Below are positions 1 to 9,575 of a DNA stretch of 64,000 nt, piece by piece. The stretch covers positions 2,728,001 through 2,792,000 of the forward strand of contig NZ_CP089309.1 in the NCBI RefSeq assembly GCF_021228795.1. Direction: 5' to 3'. Position 1 is the first letter of the stretch, and the number at the start of each line of letters is the position of its first letter. The DNA is from Thiocapsa bogorovii. Lineage in GTDB: Bacteria; Pseudomonadota; Gammaproteobacteria; Chromatiales; Chromatiaceae. The notes beneath the pieces are model-generated. The model was not told where the DNA came from and did no database searches. It was given only the letters and a program-made list of their open reading frames with translations. The position numbers were made by a program, and so were the translations under genes.

Positions 1-1350
1 GACGACGCCGGGCAATTCGTCCCCGAGTCGGCACTCAATGGCCCCCTGTCGGCCGGTATTCCGGGGACACCGGCCGCAATCGTGCAACTTGCCGAGCGCT
101 ACGGGCGCGTGCCGTTGGCGCAGACACTCGCTCCGGCGATCGGTCTCGCACGCGACGGTTTCGAGATCGGTGACGGTTATCGACGGGTGGCCGCATGGCG
201 TCTGTCCGCACTGCGAGCCTCGCCGGCAGCCGCCGCTCAGTTTCTCCTCGACGACGAGGTTCCGCCCCGCGGATATCGTCTGCGTCAGCCCGATCTCGCC
301 GGGACCCTGGAGCGCCTCGCGAGCGACGGGCATGCGGGCTTCTACGCGGGCGAAACCGCGGAACGCATGGTCGCCGGCGTGCGGGCCGCGGGCGGGATCT
401 GGACGCTCGAGGACCTCACCGAGTACCGTACCGTAGAACGCGAGCCGATCGTCGCGAGCTTCCGCGGCTGGCGCCTCGTCAGCGCTGCGCCGCCCTCGTC
501 CGGGGGCGTTCTTTTGGTCCAAATTCTCAACATGCTCTCCGCCATCGAGCCGCAACCGGATTCGGACACCGCGCGGATCCACGCGCTCACCGAGTCGATG
601 CGCCGGGCCTATCGCGATCGCGCCCGCTATCTCGGCGATCCCGATCAGGTGGAGATGCCGATCGAGCGCCTGACGCATCCCTACTATGCGGCCGGGTTGA
701 TTCGCGATTTCGATCCGACCCGCGCGACACCGAGTACGACCACCGGAACCGATGCGGCCTCCTCCGAGGGTCGCGACACCACCCATTTCTCGATCCTCGA
801 CCGCGAAGGCAACCGCGTTGCAGCGACACTCAGCATCAATTACCCCTTCGGTTCCGGATTCGTCCCGCCGGGGACCGGTGTCTTGCTGAACGATGAAATG
901 GACGACTTTTCGGCACAGCCGGGCGTCGCGAACGCCTATGGCTTGGTCGGCGGCGAGGCCAACGCCATCGCCCCCGGCAAGCGCATGCTCTCGAGCATGT
1001 CGCCGACGTTCCTGGAGTCGCCCGAGACGGTCGCCATCCTGGGCACACCCGGCGGCAGCCGTATCATCACCATGGTGCTGCAGGGCATCTTGGGAGCCCT
1101 CGACGGGGTCCCGCTCGAGGATTGGATCGCTCGACCCCGTATCCACCATCAGTATCTTCCGGATCGCCTCGAGTTCGAGTCCGGCGCACTGAGCCCGACG
1201 GAACAGCGCGATCTCACCGCAATGGGGCATCGTCTCGAGTTGCTGATCCGGCCCATCGGAGACATGCAAGCGATCCTTTGGGACCGCGCGAACGGTCAGG
1301 TGACGGCCGCGAGCGATCCGCGCGGCGCCGGCCACGCCGAGGTTCGGTGA
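1..1350 (+). CDS. ggt: Gamma-glutamyltransferase, C-terminal part (5' end outside the window)
   Basis: Periplasmic Ntn-hydrolase that cleaves gamma-glutamyl bonds of glutathione and related compounds. The frame is open from base 1 and encodes 449 residues; the N-terminal signal and first part of the precursor lie outside. The autoprocessing nucleophile is visible in DTTHFSILD, with the catalytic Thr codon at 778-780, followed by the GN-rich loop and LLNDEMDDF. The later SSMSPTF and GTPGGSRI motifs are the family's oxyanion and glycine loop. Both the large-subunit end and the whole small subunit are present, so the gene looks intact where visible. Family assignment is secure; the in vivo substrate is not readable from sequence. 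Confidence 0.95.
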   Translation, partial: DDAGQFVPESALNGPLSAGIPGTPAAIVQLAERYGRVPLAQTLAPAIGLARDGFEIGDGYRRVAAWRLSALRASPAAAAQFLLDDEVPPRGYRLRQPDLAGTLERLASDGHAGFYAGETAERMVAGVRAAGGIWTLEDLTEYRTVEREPIVASFRGWRLVSAAPPSSGGVLLVQILNMLSAIEPQPDSDTARIHALTESMRRAYRDRARYLGDPDQVEMPIERLTHPYYAAGLIRDFDPTRATPSTTTGTDAASSEGRDTTHFSILDREGNRVAATLSINYPFGSGFVPPGTGVLLNDEMDDFSAQPGVANAYGLVGGEANAIAPGKRMLSSMSPTFLESPETVAILGTPGGSRIITMVLQGILGALDGVPLEDWIARPRIHHQYLPDRLEFESGALSPTEQRDLTAMGHRLELLIRPIGDMQAILWDRANGQVTAASDPRGAGHAEVR

Positions 1351-1473
1351 ATTCGGCGGTTGCAGTGCCCGGCTCCGAATTGTTTTTTTGCACTGTAGCC
1401 CGGATCCTACAGCGTTAATGTCCAATACCGACATTCACCACGTCAATTCAACTACCGAGGAGTCCCGACTCGC

Positions 1474-2385
1474 ATGAGATTCAGAACACTCATGACCGCG
1501 GCCGCCGCTATGATTGCGGTCGCCGTCTTATCCGTTCCTGCCGATGTCGAGGCCAAACGCCTCGGCGGCGGCATGAACCTCGGCAAGCAGTCGAGCAGCA
1601 TGCAACGCCAGGCCAAGCCGGCCGCAACGGCGCAACGTCCGGCCCAGCCCAATGCGGCACAAGCCGCTGCCGGCCAACGCCCGGCGAGCGGTGCCAGCCG
1701 TTGGCTCGGGCCCTTAGCCGGTCTTGCAGCCGGAGGCCTCCTGGCCTCCATGTTCTTCGGCGACGGCTTCGAGGGTTTCCAGATCATGGATTTCCTGCTG
1801 ATCGCGCTGCTTGCGGTCGGGGGCTTCATGCTGTTCCGGATGTGGAAGCGTAATCAGGCCAGACCGGCGATGGCCGCGGCCGGTGTGGGCGGCGGATTCC
1901 AGCATGCCGGATCCGCTCCGGCCTACGAACGCCGCGGACAGGCGGACAGCGGCATCCTGCATCCGGGCATGGGCGCACAGGGCGGACCGGTGGCCGGTGA
2001 CAACCAGTCACCGAGCTGGTTCGACGGCGCCGGCTTCCTGGAAGGCGCGAAGTCGCACTTCATCAATCTTCAGGCGGCTTGGGACCAAGCCGACTTCGAC
2101 GGCATCCGCGAATACATGACACCTGAGCTCTTCGCCGATCTGCAGCGCGAGCGCCTCAAGACGGAAGGAAGCCAATCCACCGAGGTCGTGCGTCTGAACG
2201 CCGAGCTCGTCGGTGTCCGCCGCGAAGGGGATCTGGTGGTGGCGAGCGTGCTCTTCTCCGGCCTCGTCCGCGAGGATGAGAAGGGCACCGCCGATGCCTT
2301 CAGCGAGATCTGGCATGTCCAGCATCGCTGGGACAGCGCCGAGGGCGACTGGCTTATCGCCGGCATCCAGCAGGTCGAAGACTGA
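1474..2385 (+). CDS. Tim44-like domain membrane protein
   Basis: 303 residues. It has an N-terminal signal or anchor sequence (residues 1-27), a low-complexity Ala/Gln/Pro linker, two hydrophobic stretches at about 85-100 and 108-124, and a C-terminal Tim44-like domain (about 180-300) containing the WFDGAGFLEGAKSHF and LQAAWDQADFD blocks typical of bacterial TimA/Tim44 proteins. Bacterial members are membrane proteins of poorly defined role; relation to protein translocation is only by domain homology. The ATG is preceded by GAGG about 12 nt upstream. It is transcribed towards the next gene on the opposite strand with a strong hairpin between them. Confidence 0.85.
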   Translation: MRFRTLMTAAAAMIAVAVLSVPADVEAKRLGGGMNLGKQSSSMQRQAKPAATAQRPAQPNAAQAAAGQRPASGASRWLGPLAGLAAGGLLASMFFGDGFEGFQIMDFLLIALLAVGGFMLFRMWKRNQARPAMAAAGVGGGFQHAGSAPAYERRGQADSGILHPGMGAQGGPVAGDNQSPSWFDGAGFLEGAKSHFINLQAAWDQADFDGIREYMTPELFADLQRERLKTEGSQSTEVVRLNAELVGVRREGDLVVASVLFSGLVREDEKGTADAFSEIWHVQHRWDSAEGDWLIAGIQQVED

Positions 2386-2389
2386 CGGT

Positions 2390-2421
2390 GCCGGCCTGTG
2401 CCGCGCGCGGCGCAGGCCGGC
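2390..2421. terminator. Stem-loop between convergent genes
   Basis: GCCGGCCTG at 2390-2398 pairs with CAGGCCGGC at 2413-2421, and the stem continues inward with GCCGC/GCGGC across one T-G pair. It sits 4 bases after one stop codon and 4 bases before the stop of the convergent gene, so it can serve both strands. There is no clear T-run. Confidence 0.65.
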
Positions 2422-2425
2422 TTCG

Positions 2426-2809
2426 TCACTTGGCTTGACCAATCCGTGCCCTGTCGTCAAACCACTCGCGAGCGATGGAAAGACTGACATCCACGGCAAT
2501 CAAACCGAGGATCAAGAACCCCGTTGCAAGAAGCCAGTAGAGCCTTCGCAACAGCCCGCGCATCCGGCGGCGCCAGCCGCTGCCAGCCTCCGGAACCTTC
2601 GGGACTCGAGTAAACAGGTCGATGAAGACCACCCCCAACACGGCCCACAAAAGAACGACCAAGGCGGGGAATAGAACCAGATCTCCCTGCGCCGCCTCGA
2701 ACGCGACGAGCGAGATCCCCGCGGCCAATGCACCGACCAGGGCAAGGCCCATCAAGACGGTGCGGGCCGGTGCACAGCGCACGGCGATGTGCTGCATAAG
2801 ATCGAGCAT
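2426..2809 (-). CDS. Small inner-membrane protein of unknown function
   Basis: 127 residues from the ATG at 2809. Three hydrophobic segments (about 13-35, 44-63 and 88-110) are separated by short charged loops, including an Arg-rich loop before the third. I do not recognise a family. An upstream in-frame start at 2953 exists, but that extension is Arg/Ser-rich, unlike the rest, and would look like non-coding translation, so I chose the inner ATG (ribosome binding site weak). It converges on the Tim44-like gene. Predicted location is the cytoplasmic membrane. Confidence 0.6.
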   Translation of the reverse strand: MLDLMQHIAVRCAPARTVLMGLALVGALAAGISLVAFEAAQGDLVLFPALVVLLWAVLGVVFIDLFTRVPKVPEAGSGWRRRMRGLLRRLYWLLATGFLILGLIAVDVSLSIAREWFDDRARIGQAK

Positions 2810-3173
2810 GTCCGGTGCCTGGTGGTCTGAAGGTCGGGTGGCGGCTTGACGACGAAAGCGAGCATAGCGGCCTGCCTTGAGTAGGTGCAACGCGCTTTCA
2901 CGCCGCCTGTCGTCGTCCGATGACCTTTTGCGCACCCATCGAGACTGCCCCACGATGCGGCCCTTGCCGTCGTGATGCGGCTCGCTCTATTCTGTCGCGC
3001 GCAGGACCTGAGCCGCCGATGCGTCGGATGCTCAGCGAAGGATCCGACCCACCCGGCCGGTATCGCATCGTTCTTGGCGGGGGTTTCAGACATCCGCTCG
3101 CCCCGTCATCCTCGCGGCCGGCCGGCCAGCCAACCTCATCTTCAACTGTTCCAGATCCTACGGATATATCCCC
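2810..3173. other. Intergenic region, no supported gene
   Basis: 364 bases between a gene on the minus strand and the GT2 gene on the plus strand. Reading frames exist but have no family features. The region should hold the two divergent promoters; no confident sigma-70 site was identified by eye. Confidence 0.5.
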
Positions 3174-4625
3174 ATGCTCGCAGCGGAACCGATTGTCGAG
3201 CTGCTCCTCACGCTTGGCTTGATCCTCCTGGCGATGTCATCGCTCAACCTGCTCGGCTTGATGTTCGCCCGTCTGGTCACACCTGCCCGACAACTCGTTG
3301 GAGCTTGGCGCGGACCCGCTCAACTGCCGAGCGTGCTGATTCAGCTCCCGCTCTTCAACGAGGCGGAGCTGGTCGATCGCGTCCTCGAGGCCGTGACGGC
3401 ACTGGATTGGCCGAGAGACCTCTTGCAGATCCAGGTGCTCGACGACAGCACCGATGCGTTTTCGCTGTCGCTCAGCCAGCGAGCCGTCGCCAAGCTGCGC
3501 CGGGAAGGTGTCCAGATCGAACTCCTGCATCGAATCAAACGCACCGCCTTCAAGGCCGGTGCGCTGGCGGCCGGCCTCGAGCGCTCGGATGCGGAGTTCG
3601 TAGCCATCTTTGACGCCGATTTCATGCCGCCGTCGGATTTCCTGCGCAAAACCATCGCCCCCTTGCTCGCGCAGCCCGATCTCGCCTACGTCCAAGCCCG
3701 CTGGGCGCACACCAACCGAGACGACAGCCTGCTCACCCGCACGCAGGCGCGTCTGCTGGATTCGCATTTCCAGGTCGAACAGGAGGCGCGTTGGCGCCTG
3801 GGTCTGCCAGTCCCCTTCAACGGGACCTGCGGTGTCTGGCGTCGCCGCGCCATCGATGACGCCGGCGGCTGGCAAGGCGACACGCTTACCGAGGATCTGG
3901 ATCTGAGTCTGCGGGCCCGTCTGCGCGGTTGGCGCTCCGCATTCATGAAGGACCTCCCGGTCCCGGGCGTACTGCCCGTCTCGGTGCGTGCCTGGCGGAC
4001 GCAGCAGTTCCGCTGGACCAAGGGATTCGCGCAGTGCTTCTTCAAGCTGATGCCGATGATCTGGGCCAGCTCGGCGCTGCCGCGCTGGCAGAAGGTCATG
4101 ATCAGTTTCCAGCTGGGCCAACCCCTAGCGTTCCTGATCGGTGCTGCCTGCGTGGTCATGGGGCTGCCCTTCATCGCCGGCGCGGCGGTCCCCGGCGAGG
4201 CGCTGAGCCGAGTCGCGATCGTCACCTCGATGCTCGGCTTCGCAGCACCCATCGGCTTTCTGACACTCGCGGGCATGCGCTCGGGAGCCCGAGCAACGGC
4301 GACCGAGGTCTTCGCTGCGCTCTTCCTAACCACCGGGCTTCTCCTCTCCAATGCCCGCGCCGGCCTGGAGGCCGTGCTCGGTTATCGCAGCCCGTTCGTG
4401 CGAACCCCGAAGGGCGCGATCACGGCCGGCCCGCGCAGAATGGTGCGCTGGCCGAACGGACTCCTGGAGCTGAGCGCCGGACTTGGCCTCTTGGGCTTCG
4501 CGCTGCTGGAGGAGCCGGTCTCGGTCATCTACCTGGTCATGGTCATCGGCGGCCTGCTCGGCGTGGGGACATTGCAGTTCCTGGACGGCCGCGCGCTGTC
4601 GAAACAGACGGGGGCCGGTTCCTAA
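3174..4625 (+). CDS. Processive family 2 glycosyltransferase (cellulose synthase-like), membrane bound
   Basis: 483 residues. An N-terminal membrane segment is followed by a cytosolic GT2 domain beginning QLPLFNEAELV, with the nucleotide-sugar DxD in FDADFMPP (about residue 146), the TEDLDLSLR acceptor/base motif (about 240) and QQFRWTKG (about 277), the QxxRW signature of processive enzymes. Several membrane helices follow from about 310. This architecture matches bacterial glucosyl/mannosyltransferases related to cellulose and glucomannan synthases. It probably polymerises or transfers a hexose at the inner membrane; the sugar cannot be read from sequence. It stands alone, without a BcsB-like partner in the window. 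Confidence 0.85.
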   Translation: MLAAEPIVELLLTLGLILLAMSSLNLLGLMFARLVTPARQLVGAWRGPAQLPSVLIQLPLFNEAELVDRVLEAVTALDWPRDLLQIQVLDDSTDAFSLSLSQRAVAKLRREGVQIELLHRIKRTAFKAGALAAGLERSDAEFVAIFDADFMPPSDFLRKTIAPLLAQPDLAYVQARWAHTNRDDSLLTRTQARLLDSHFQVEQEARWRLGLPVPFNGTCGVWRRRAIDDAGGWQGDTLTEDLDLSLRARLRGWRSAFMKDLPVPGVLPVSVRAWRTQQFRWTKGFAQCFFKLMPMIWASSALPRWQKVMISFQLGQPLAFLIGAACVVMGLPFIAGAAVPGEALSRVAIVTSMLGFAAPIGFLTLAGMRSGARATATEVFAALFLTTGLLLSNARAGLEAVLGYRSPFVRTPKGAITAGPRRMVRWPNGLLELSAGLGLLGFALLEEPVSVIYLVMVIGGLLGVGTLQFLDGRALSKQTGAGS

Positions 4626-4873
4626 CGCTCTTCGCTCGGATCGGCCGACGCCGAACGCAGCCGATTCGGGCGAATGCACGACGACGCTTGGTGTTCGTAC
4701 GTGCCTGATATACTCCCAGACATGAACACGATCCCCACGCCCGCCGCCGCTGAGCCCGACGATGCCGACCCCACGGACCCCGACAGTCCGGGCTTGAACC
4801 CAACCCCGCAGGACCCGACCAATCCAACAACCCGGCGTTCGAGACGCCTGACCGGGCATTCCGGATCGGCCCG

Positions 4874-6217
4874 ATGAGCCTCTGGATGTTTCTCGTTGTC
4901 GGCCTTCTAATCCTGATCAACGCACTCTACGTCGCGGCCGAGTTCGCGATCGTGGGGGCTCGGGTGAGTCGCGTCGAGCATTTTTCCCGACAAGGTCATC
5001 GCCTCGCGGCGGCACTCTTGCCCATCGTCAGAGACACGACGCGCCTGGATCGCTACATCGCGACCTGCCAGATCGGGATCACACTCTCCAGCCTGATCCT
5101 CGGCGCCTTCGGGCAAGCGACGATCGCCCTTGCGCTCGGCGCACTGCTGATCTCGGACTGGGGGATGGAGACGGTGGGGGCCTACGCCTTGTCGGCGACC
5201 ATCGTACTGGTGGTGCTGACCTCGGCCCAGGTCGTGCTCGGCGAGCTGATCCCCAAGACGGTCGCTCTGCAATACCCGGTCGGGACGGCGATGTACACCT
5301 ACCTGCCGATGCGCTGGTCCCTGGTCTTGTTTCAGCCCTTCATCGGACTGCTCAACGGGAGCGGCAACCTGATCCTGAAACGGTTCGGCGTCGACCCGGA
5401 AGTCAGCCATCGGCATGTGCATTCTCCGGACGAGATCGAGCTGCTGATTCGCGAGAGCAACGAGGGCGGGATGCTGGAGACGAAGGCGAGCAAGCGTCTG
5501 CGCGAGGTGCTGCGCCTGAGTCGCCATACGGTGCGTCAGTTCATGGTGCCGCGACGACAGATCGCGAGTCTGGATTTGGCCGCACCGCTCGATCAACTCT
5601 TGGCCGAGATCGACGCGTCGCCCTACACCCGCCTGGTGGTCCATCGGGACGGACTCGACAACGTGCGTGGCTTCATCCATGTCAAAGATCTGGCGATCGC
5701 GACTGCCGGCGGGCGCGAGATCCTCGCGCTGCAGCCTCTGGTCCGGCCGCTCCTGGCGTTGCCGAATCGCTTGACCCTGGATCGGGTGCTGGGGCAGATG
5801 CGTGCTCGACGCGCCCGCATTGCACTGGTGGTGAGCGAGTACGGCGACGTCGAGGGTCTCATCAGCTTGGAAGACATCGTGCGCGAACTGATCGGCGAGC
5901 TGTCCGACGAGTTCAAATCCAACAGCGAGCTTGCCCCCGAGCAGCTCGACGACGACCGTTGGCGCCTGCCCGGACGTCTCCCGCTCGACGAGGCGATCGA
6001 TTGGGCAAGCCCCTACACCGATCCGTCCGTTTGGCACGACAGTCAAGCCGAGACTCTCGCCGGCTGGTTGCTCGAGCAGCTCGGCAACATCCCGGAGGCG
6101 GGCGACAGGCTCGAGGTGAGCGGCCTTGCGTTCGAGATCGAGGAGATGGACGGTCCGGCGATCGCATCCGTTTTGGCCAGCGTCCTCGGCACCGCATCGG
6201 GGGGCGAAGATGCATGA
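4874..6217 (+). CDS. CorC/HlyC-type (DUF21-CBS) membrane protein, first of a tandem pair
   Basis: 447 residues. The DUF21/CNNM transmembrane domain occupies about 1-190 (LINALYVAAEFAIVGAR and a LGELIPKTVAL segment), then a CBS pair (about 205-330, including TRLVVHRDG and EYGDVEGLISLEDIVRE) and a C-terminal CorC_HlyC domain. Members are linked to Mg2+/Co2+ efflux or resistance and often misnamed hemolysins. The stop overlaps the start of the next gene by 8 bases, so the pair is surely co-transcribed. Whether the two copies form a heteromer is inference. Confidence 0.88.
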   Translation: MSLWMFLVVGLLILINALYVAAEFAIVGARVSRVEHFSRQGHRLAAALLPIVRDTTRLDRYIATCQIGITLSSLILGAFGQATIALALGALLISDWGMETVGAYALSATIVLVVLTSAQVVLGELIPKTVALQYPVGTAMYTYLPMRWSLVLFQPFIGLLNGSGNLILKRFGVDPEVSHRHVHSPDEIELLIRESNEGGMLETKASKRLREVLRLSRHTVRQFMVPRRQIASLDLAAPLDQLLAEIDASPYTRLVVHRDGLDNVRGFIHVKDLAIATAGGREILALQPLVRPLLALPNRLTLDRVLGQMRARRARIALVVSEYGDVEGLISLEDIVRELIGELSDEFKSNSELAPEQLDDDRWRLPGRLPLDEAIDWASPYTDPSVWHDSQAETLAGWLLEQLGNIPEAGDRLEVSGLAFEIEEMDGPAIASVLASVLGTASGGEDA

Positions 6218-7562
6218 GCTTCTGATCGTCCTGGGCGTGGTGATGGCCTTGGTGGCCCTCAACGGACTCTTCGTCGCCGCCGAGTTCGCAATCATCGGCA
6301 CCTCCCGTGCCGCGATGGCCGCGCGTGCAGAGGCCGGCGACGCGCTCGCGCAGCGGATCGCCCGCATCCTCGACGAACCGGCGCGACTCGATCGCTATGT
6401 CGCCACCGCGCAGCTCGGCATCACCTTCGCGAGCCTCGGTCTGGGCATGTACGGCGAGCACACCCTGGCCGGGTTCTTCGCGGAATGGCTTCTGCTCGCG
6501 GGATTCACGGATCTCGGTGCGCTCGTGACGACTCACGGACTCGCGGCGGTACTGGCCATTACGGCGATCACCTATCTGCATATCGTCTTGGGCGAGATGG
6601 TCCCCAAAGCGCTTGCGCTGACCCGGCCCATGACAGTTGCCATGTGGGTCACCCCGCCGATGCTGGTGATCGGCTTGATCCTCTATCCCTTGGTACGAGC
6701 GCTCAATCTGACCGGCAACCTCCTGCTTGGCTTGGTCGGCTTCAAGCGCGGCCGCAGCGCGGCCCATTATCTGGGCCAGGACGAGCTGGAGTCGCTCGCC
6801 CGCGAGAGCCAAGAGAGCGGTCTCTTGAGCGAGGAGAGCGGCCGGATCTTCCTCGAGCTCGCCGACTTCAGCGAGATCGCCGCCGTGCAGGCGATGGTGC
6901 CGCGGGTGCGCGCGAGCGGGATCCCGGTCGGCGCAACCGACGCCATGCTCCGCGAGATCCTGCACCGGCATCGCCACACCCGTTATCCGGTCTACGAGGG
7001 CAGTCTCGACCAGATCATCGGGACCATCCACATCAAGGATCTGATGGGGCTGCTGCGCGCAGGCACCGGCCTCGATCCCGCAGTGATCCGAGAGACCGCC
7101 TACCTGCCCGAAACCGCAACCTTGGACGATGTCTTGGCCGCGATGGACCGGGTTCACAATCAGATGATCGTCGTGATGGACGAGCATGGCGGAACCGCGG
7201 GCATCCTCACCATGGAAGACATCTGCGCCGAGGCTGTCGGGGATATCGAGGAGGGTGTCGAGGACGTCCCGGATGTCTTGCCGGTCGGCACCGCGGGCTA
7301 CCAGGTCCAAGGCACGGTGCGCCTGGACACCCTGGGCGATCTGATCGGGCGCGAGCTCGAGCACCCAGAGATCGACACTGTCTCCGGGCTGATCCTCAGC
7401 GAGCTGGGCCGACCGCCCGTGCTCGGTGATTCGGTCCGGTGGAATGGCCTGCGATTCGAGGTCAGCGGCCTCTTCGGTCGCGGCGTCCGCCAGGCCACCC
7501 TGACGTTCGAGATGCCGGACACGCGGTACCACGAGAATCGCGAGCAGGGCGCGGAGCCCTGA
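6210..7562 (+). CDS. CorC/HlyC-type (DUF21-CBS) membrane protein, second of a tandem pair
   Basis: 450 residues from the ATG at 6210. It has the same architecture as the upstream gene: DUF21 (LNGLFVAAEFAIIGTSR, LGEMVPKALAL), a CBS pair with TRYPVYEG and DEHGGTAGILTMEDICAE, and the C-terminal CorC_HlyC domain. The upstream in-frame extension to 6126 lies entirely within the preceding gene and is Arg/Ser-rich, so the overlapping ATG is preferred. The two proteins are clearly diverged, suggesting an old duplication with separate roles. A magnesium transporter of a different family (MgtE) lies 600 bases further on, on the opposite strand. Confidence 0.88.
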   Translation: MHELLIVLGVVMALVALNGLFVAAEFAIIGTSRAAMAARAEAGDALAQRIARILDEPARLDRYVATAQLGITFASLGLGMYGEHTLAGFFAEWLLLAGFTDLGALVTTHGLAAVLAITAITYLHIVLGEMVPKALALTRPMTVAMWVTPPMLVIGLILYPLVRALNLTGNLLLGLVGFKRGRSAAHYLGQDELESLARESQESGLLSEESGRIFLELADFSEIAAVQAMVPRVRASGIPVGATDAMLREILHRHRHTRYPVYEGSLDQIIGTIHIKDLMGLLRAGTGLDPAVIRETAYLPETATLDDVLAAMDRVHNQMIVVMDEHGGTAGILTMEDICAEAVGDIEEGVEDVPDVLPVGTAGYQVQGTVRLDTLGDLIGRELEHPEIDTVSGLILSELGRPPVLGDSVRWNGLRFEVSGLFGRGVRQATLTFEMPDTRYHENREQGAEP

Positions 7563-7738
7563 CGCCCGAATTTGCCGTGTTCACAGCGTCTGCTGCTTCA
7601 CTGACGTTGCTCTGGGTGGACAAGCGCAGCGCAGCCACCGGCACCCGCGCAGGGCACGGCAAACTTTTCTCTCGCTCGTCCACCGGCCGCTCTCATGACG
7701 ACGTGAGCTCTTACGGCCGGGGCGCAAGACCCGACGTC

Positions 7739-8028
7739 TTAGCGCCGGACCCGATCGATGCGGAACAGGGTAGTCGTGCCGCTCACCTCGTTGGCGACAA
7801 CCAACAAGGGCACACCGCGGATCGGGCTCTTCGACGCCTCGATCACCGTCAGACCCTCGGCGCCACGATCTCCGCCGCCGATTCGCCGAACACGCCGGCA
7901 TCGTAGGTACCGAGCGGCGCAATGGAGATCGTGGGCCGAGATGCGTGGGGGCCCGCGAGGGCCGGAGCAGCGATACCGACTGCCAAAGCGCAGCCGGAAG
8001 CGAGTCGAAAAATGGTCATAATCGACAT
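7739..8028 (-). pseudogene. Internally deleted remnant of a secreted choice-of-anchor I-type protein
   Basis: From the ATG at 8028 the frame encodes a signal peptide ([11 protein letters not shown]) and the start of a mature protein, [17 protein letters not shown], and stops at 7849 just after AAEIVA. A second frame then reads [34 protein letters not shown] and stops at 7739. These two pieces look like the N- and C-terminal ends of choice-of-anchor I domain proteins (secreted beta-propeller/phosphatase-like, normally several hundred residues). The whole middle is missing and the ends are joined out of frame. Family identification rests on memory of the conserved ends; the two-piece structure is directly visible. 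Confidence 0.7.
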
Positions 8029-8162
8029 GAGACGGAGATCCTCGTTGGGTGAAAATCCCCGATTATCGCGATCAGGTATGACCGCACTGCGTCAATACGA
8101 TGACGATTTTGCTTCCTTCGGCGACATCCCGAGGGCCGGACGCCGATCACCGCAGGCGCCCG

Positions 8163-9575
8163 TCAGAGATAGAGCAGCGAGGCCACCAGGAAGAACACCA
8201 GGACCGCAATGATGTCGTTGCCGGTGGTAATGAAGATGCCCGTGGCCATCGCCGGATCGATCCGAAAGTGGTGGAGGATCAGCGGAACGGCCGCACCCAT
8301 GGTCACGGCGAGGAGTGTTACCACCGTCAAGGCCACGCCTGCGGTCAGCGCCAAGCGTATCGGATCGGCAACACCCACCAAGGGCCCCACGACGAGCACG
8401 ATCCCGGCGAGGATCAGCGCAGCGATCGACCCGTTCAGCAAGGCGCCGAGCATCTCCTTGACGAGACGCCATGGCAGATCGCCGATCCAGAGGGTGCCGG
8501 TCGCAAGGCCCTGGATGGCAACGGTCGCGGCCTGAATACCCGCGTTGCCGGCCATCGACATCACGATCGGGATGAAGCTCGCAAGGATGGCCGCGGCAGC
8601 GATCTCCGCCTCGTAGGAGCTGATGATGCTGCCCGAGACGAGCGCACCGACCAGCCCGGCGAGCAACCAGGGGAGGCGGTTCTTCACGATGCCGAGCACC
8701 GGGTCGTCGGCTCGCGCGTCGGGGGAGACACCGCTCAGCAGGCGCACGTCTTCGTCGGCCTCGTCGCGGACCACGCGCTGCAGCTCGTCCGCGGTGATGC
8801 GTCCAAGCAGTCGGCCGTCGGCATCCACCACCGGTACCGTGATGAGGTCGTTCTCCCGGGTGACGCGCACGACCTCTTCTTGATCCATGTCCGAGCTGAC
8901 GGCTACGAGATCGGTGCGCATCACCCGGTCCACCTGCGCATCGCTCGGGCGCAGCAGCAGGTCGCGAAGCTTCAGATAGCCGAGGAGCTTGCGGTCTGCA
9001 TCCACGACATACACCGCCGAGAGTTTCTTGATCAGATCGGCGCGACGGCGCACCTCGGCCACGACCTGCCCGACGCTCCAGTCAGGCGGCACCGCAACCA
9101 GCTTGCGAGTCATGATGCTGCCGGCGGAGTCTTCCTGATACGCCTTGAGCTCGCGGACGGCATCGGCATCGCGCAGTTGCGGGATGAGCCGCTCCTGGAC
9201 CTCTTCGGGGAGCTCGGTCAGGACCTGAACCACCTCCTCTGCGTCCCGGCCGTCAAGGATCTCGGCGAGGCGCTCGATCGTGGCGTCTTCGAGCAAGACC
9301 GCGCGAAAATCGCTGTTGAGTCCAGCAATCACCTTTGCGGCCGGTCCGGCCGGCAAGACCAAAAACAGCTTGCGCGCGCGTTTCAAGGGAAGCTGCACGA
9401 GCAACTCGACGATGTCGCGCGGGTGCCAGGTTCGCAACAGACGGCGAATCTCGTCGCGCTCGCCTGCCTTGATCATGCGCCCGATGGCCTTGACCACGGG
9501 GCGGTTGACGTCAAGGGACTCGCCCGGACGGCCGCGGATCCAACGCAGCCGAGGCGCTTCAGTGTTCACTGTCAT
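8163..9575 (-). CDS. mgtE: MgtE family magnesium transporter/channel
   Basis: 470 residues. Cytosolic N domain (about 45-145, helical repeats such as LLRTWHPRDIVELL and LTELPEEVQERLI), two CBS domains (about 150-270) and a membrane domain of five helices from about 300. The membrane part carries the conserved MSMAGNAGIQAATVAIQG segment and the terminal ITTGNDI helix whose acidic residue lines the ion pore in Thermus MgtE. The N and CBS domains gate the pore in response to cytosolic Mg2+. Length and domain order are normal for the family. It is transcribed alone. Confidence 0.95.
   Translation of the reverse strand: MTVNTEAPRLRWIRGRPGESLDVNRPVVKAIGRMIKAGERDEIRRLLRTWHPRDIVELLVQLPLKRARKLFLVLPAGPAAKVIAGLNSDFRAVLLEDATIERLAEILDGRDAEEVVQVLTELPEEVQERLIPQLRDADAVRELKAYQEDSAGSIMTRKLVAVPPDWSVGQVVAEVRRRADLIKKLSAVYVVDADRKLLGYLKLRDLLLRPSDAQVDRVMRTDLVAVSSDMDQEEVVRVTRENDLITVPVVDADGRLLGRITADELQRVVRDEADEDVRLLSGVSPDARADDPVLGIVKNRLPWLLAGLVGALVSGSIISSYEAEIAAAAILASFIPIVMSMAGNAGIQAATVAIQGLATGTLWIGDLPWRLVKEMLGALLNGSIAALILAGIVLVVGPLVGVADPIRLALTAGVALTVVTLLAVTMGAAVPLILHHFRIDPAMATGIFITTGNDIIAVLVFFLVASLLYL

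Noticed and set aside
2752-3093. Minus-strand frame beginning SETPAKNDAIPAGWVGSF
   Set aside because: The first residues look protein-like, but the rest is Arg/Cys-rich and the frame runs into the membrane-protein gene; not enough to call a gene.
4674-4877. 67-residue Pro/Asp-rich frame overlapping the start of the first CorC-like gene
   Set aside because: Low complexity, no ribosome binding site and no recognisable features; the stop/start overlap is probably chance.
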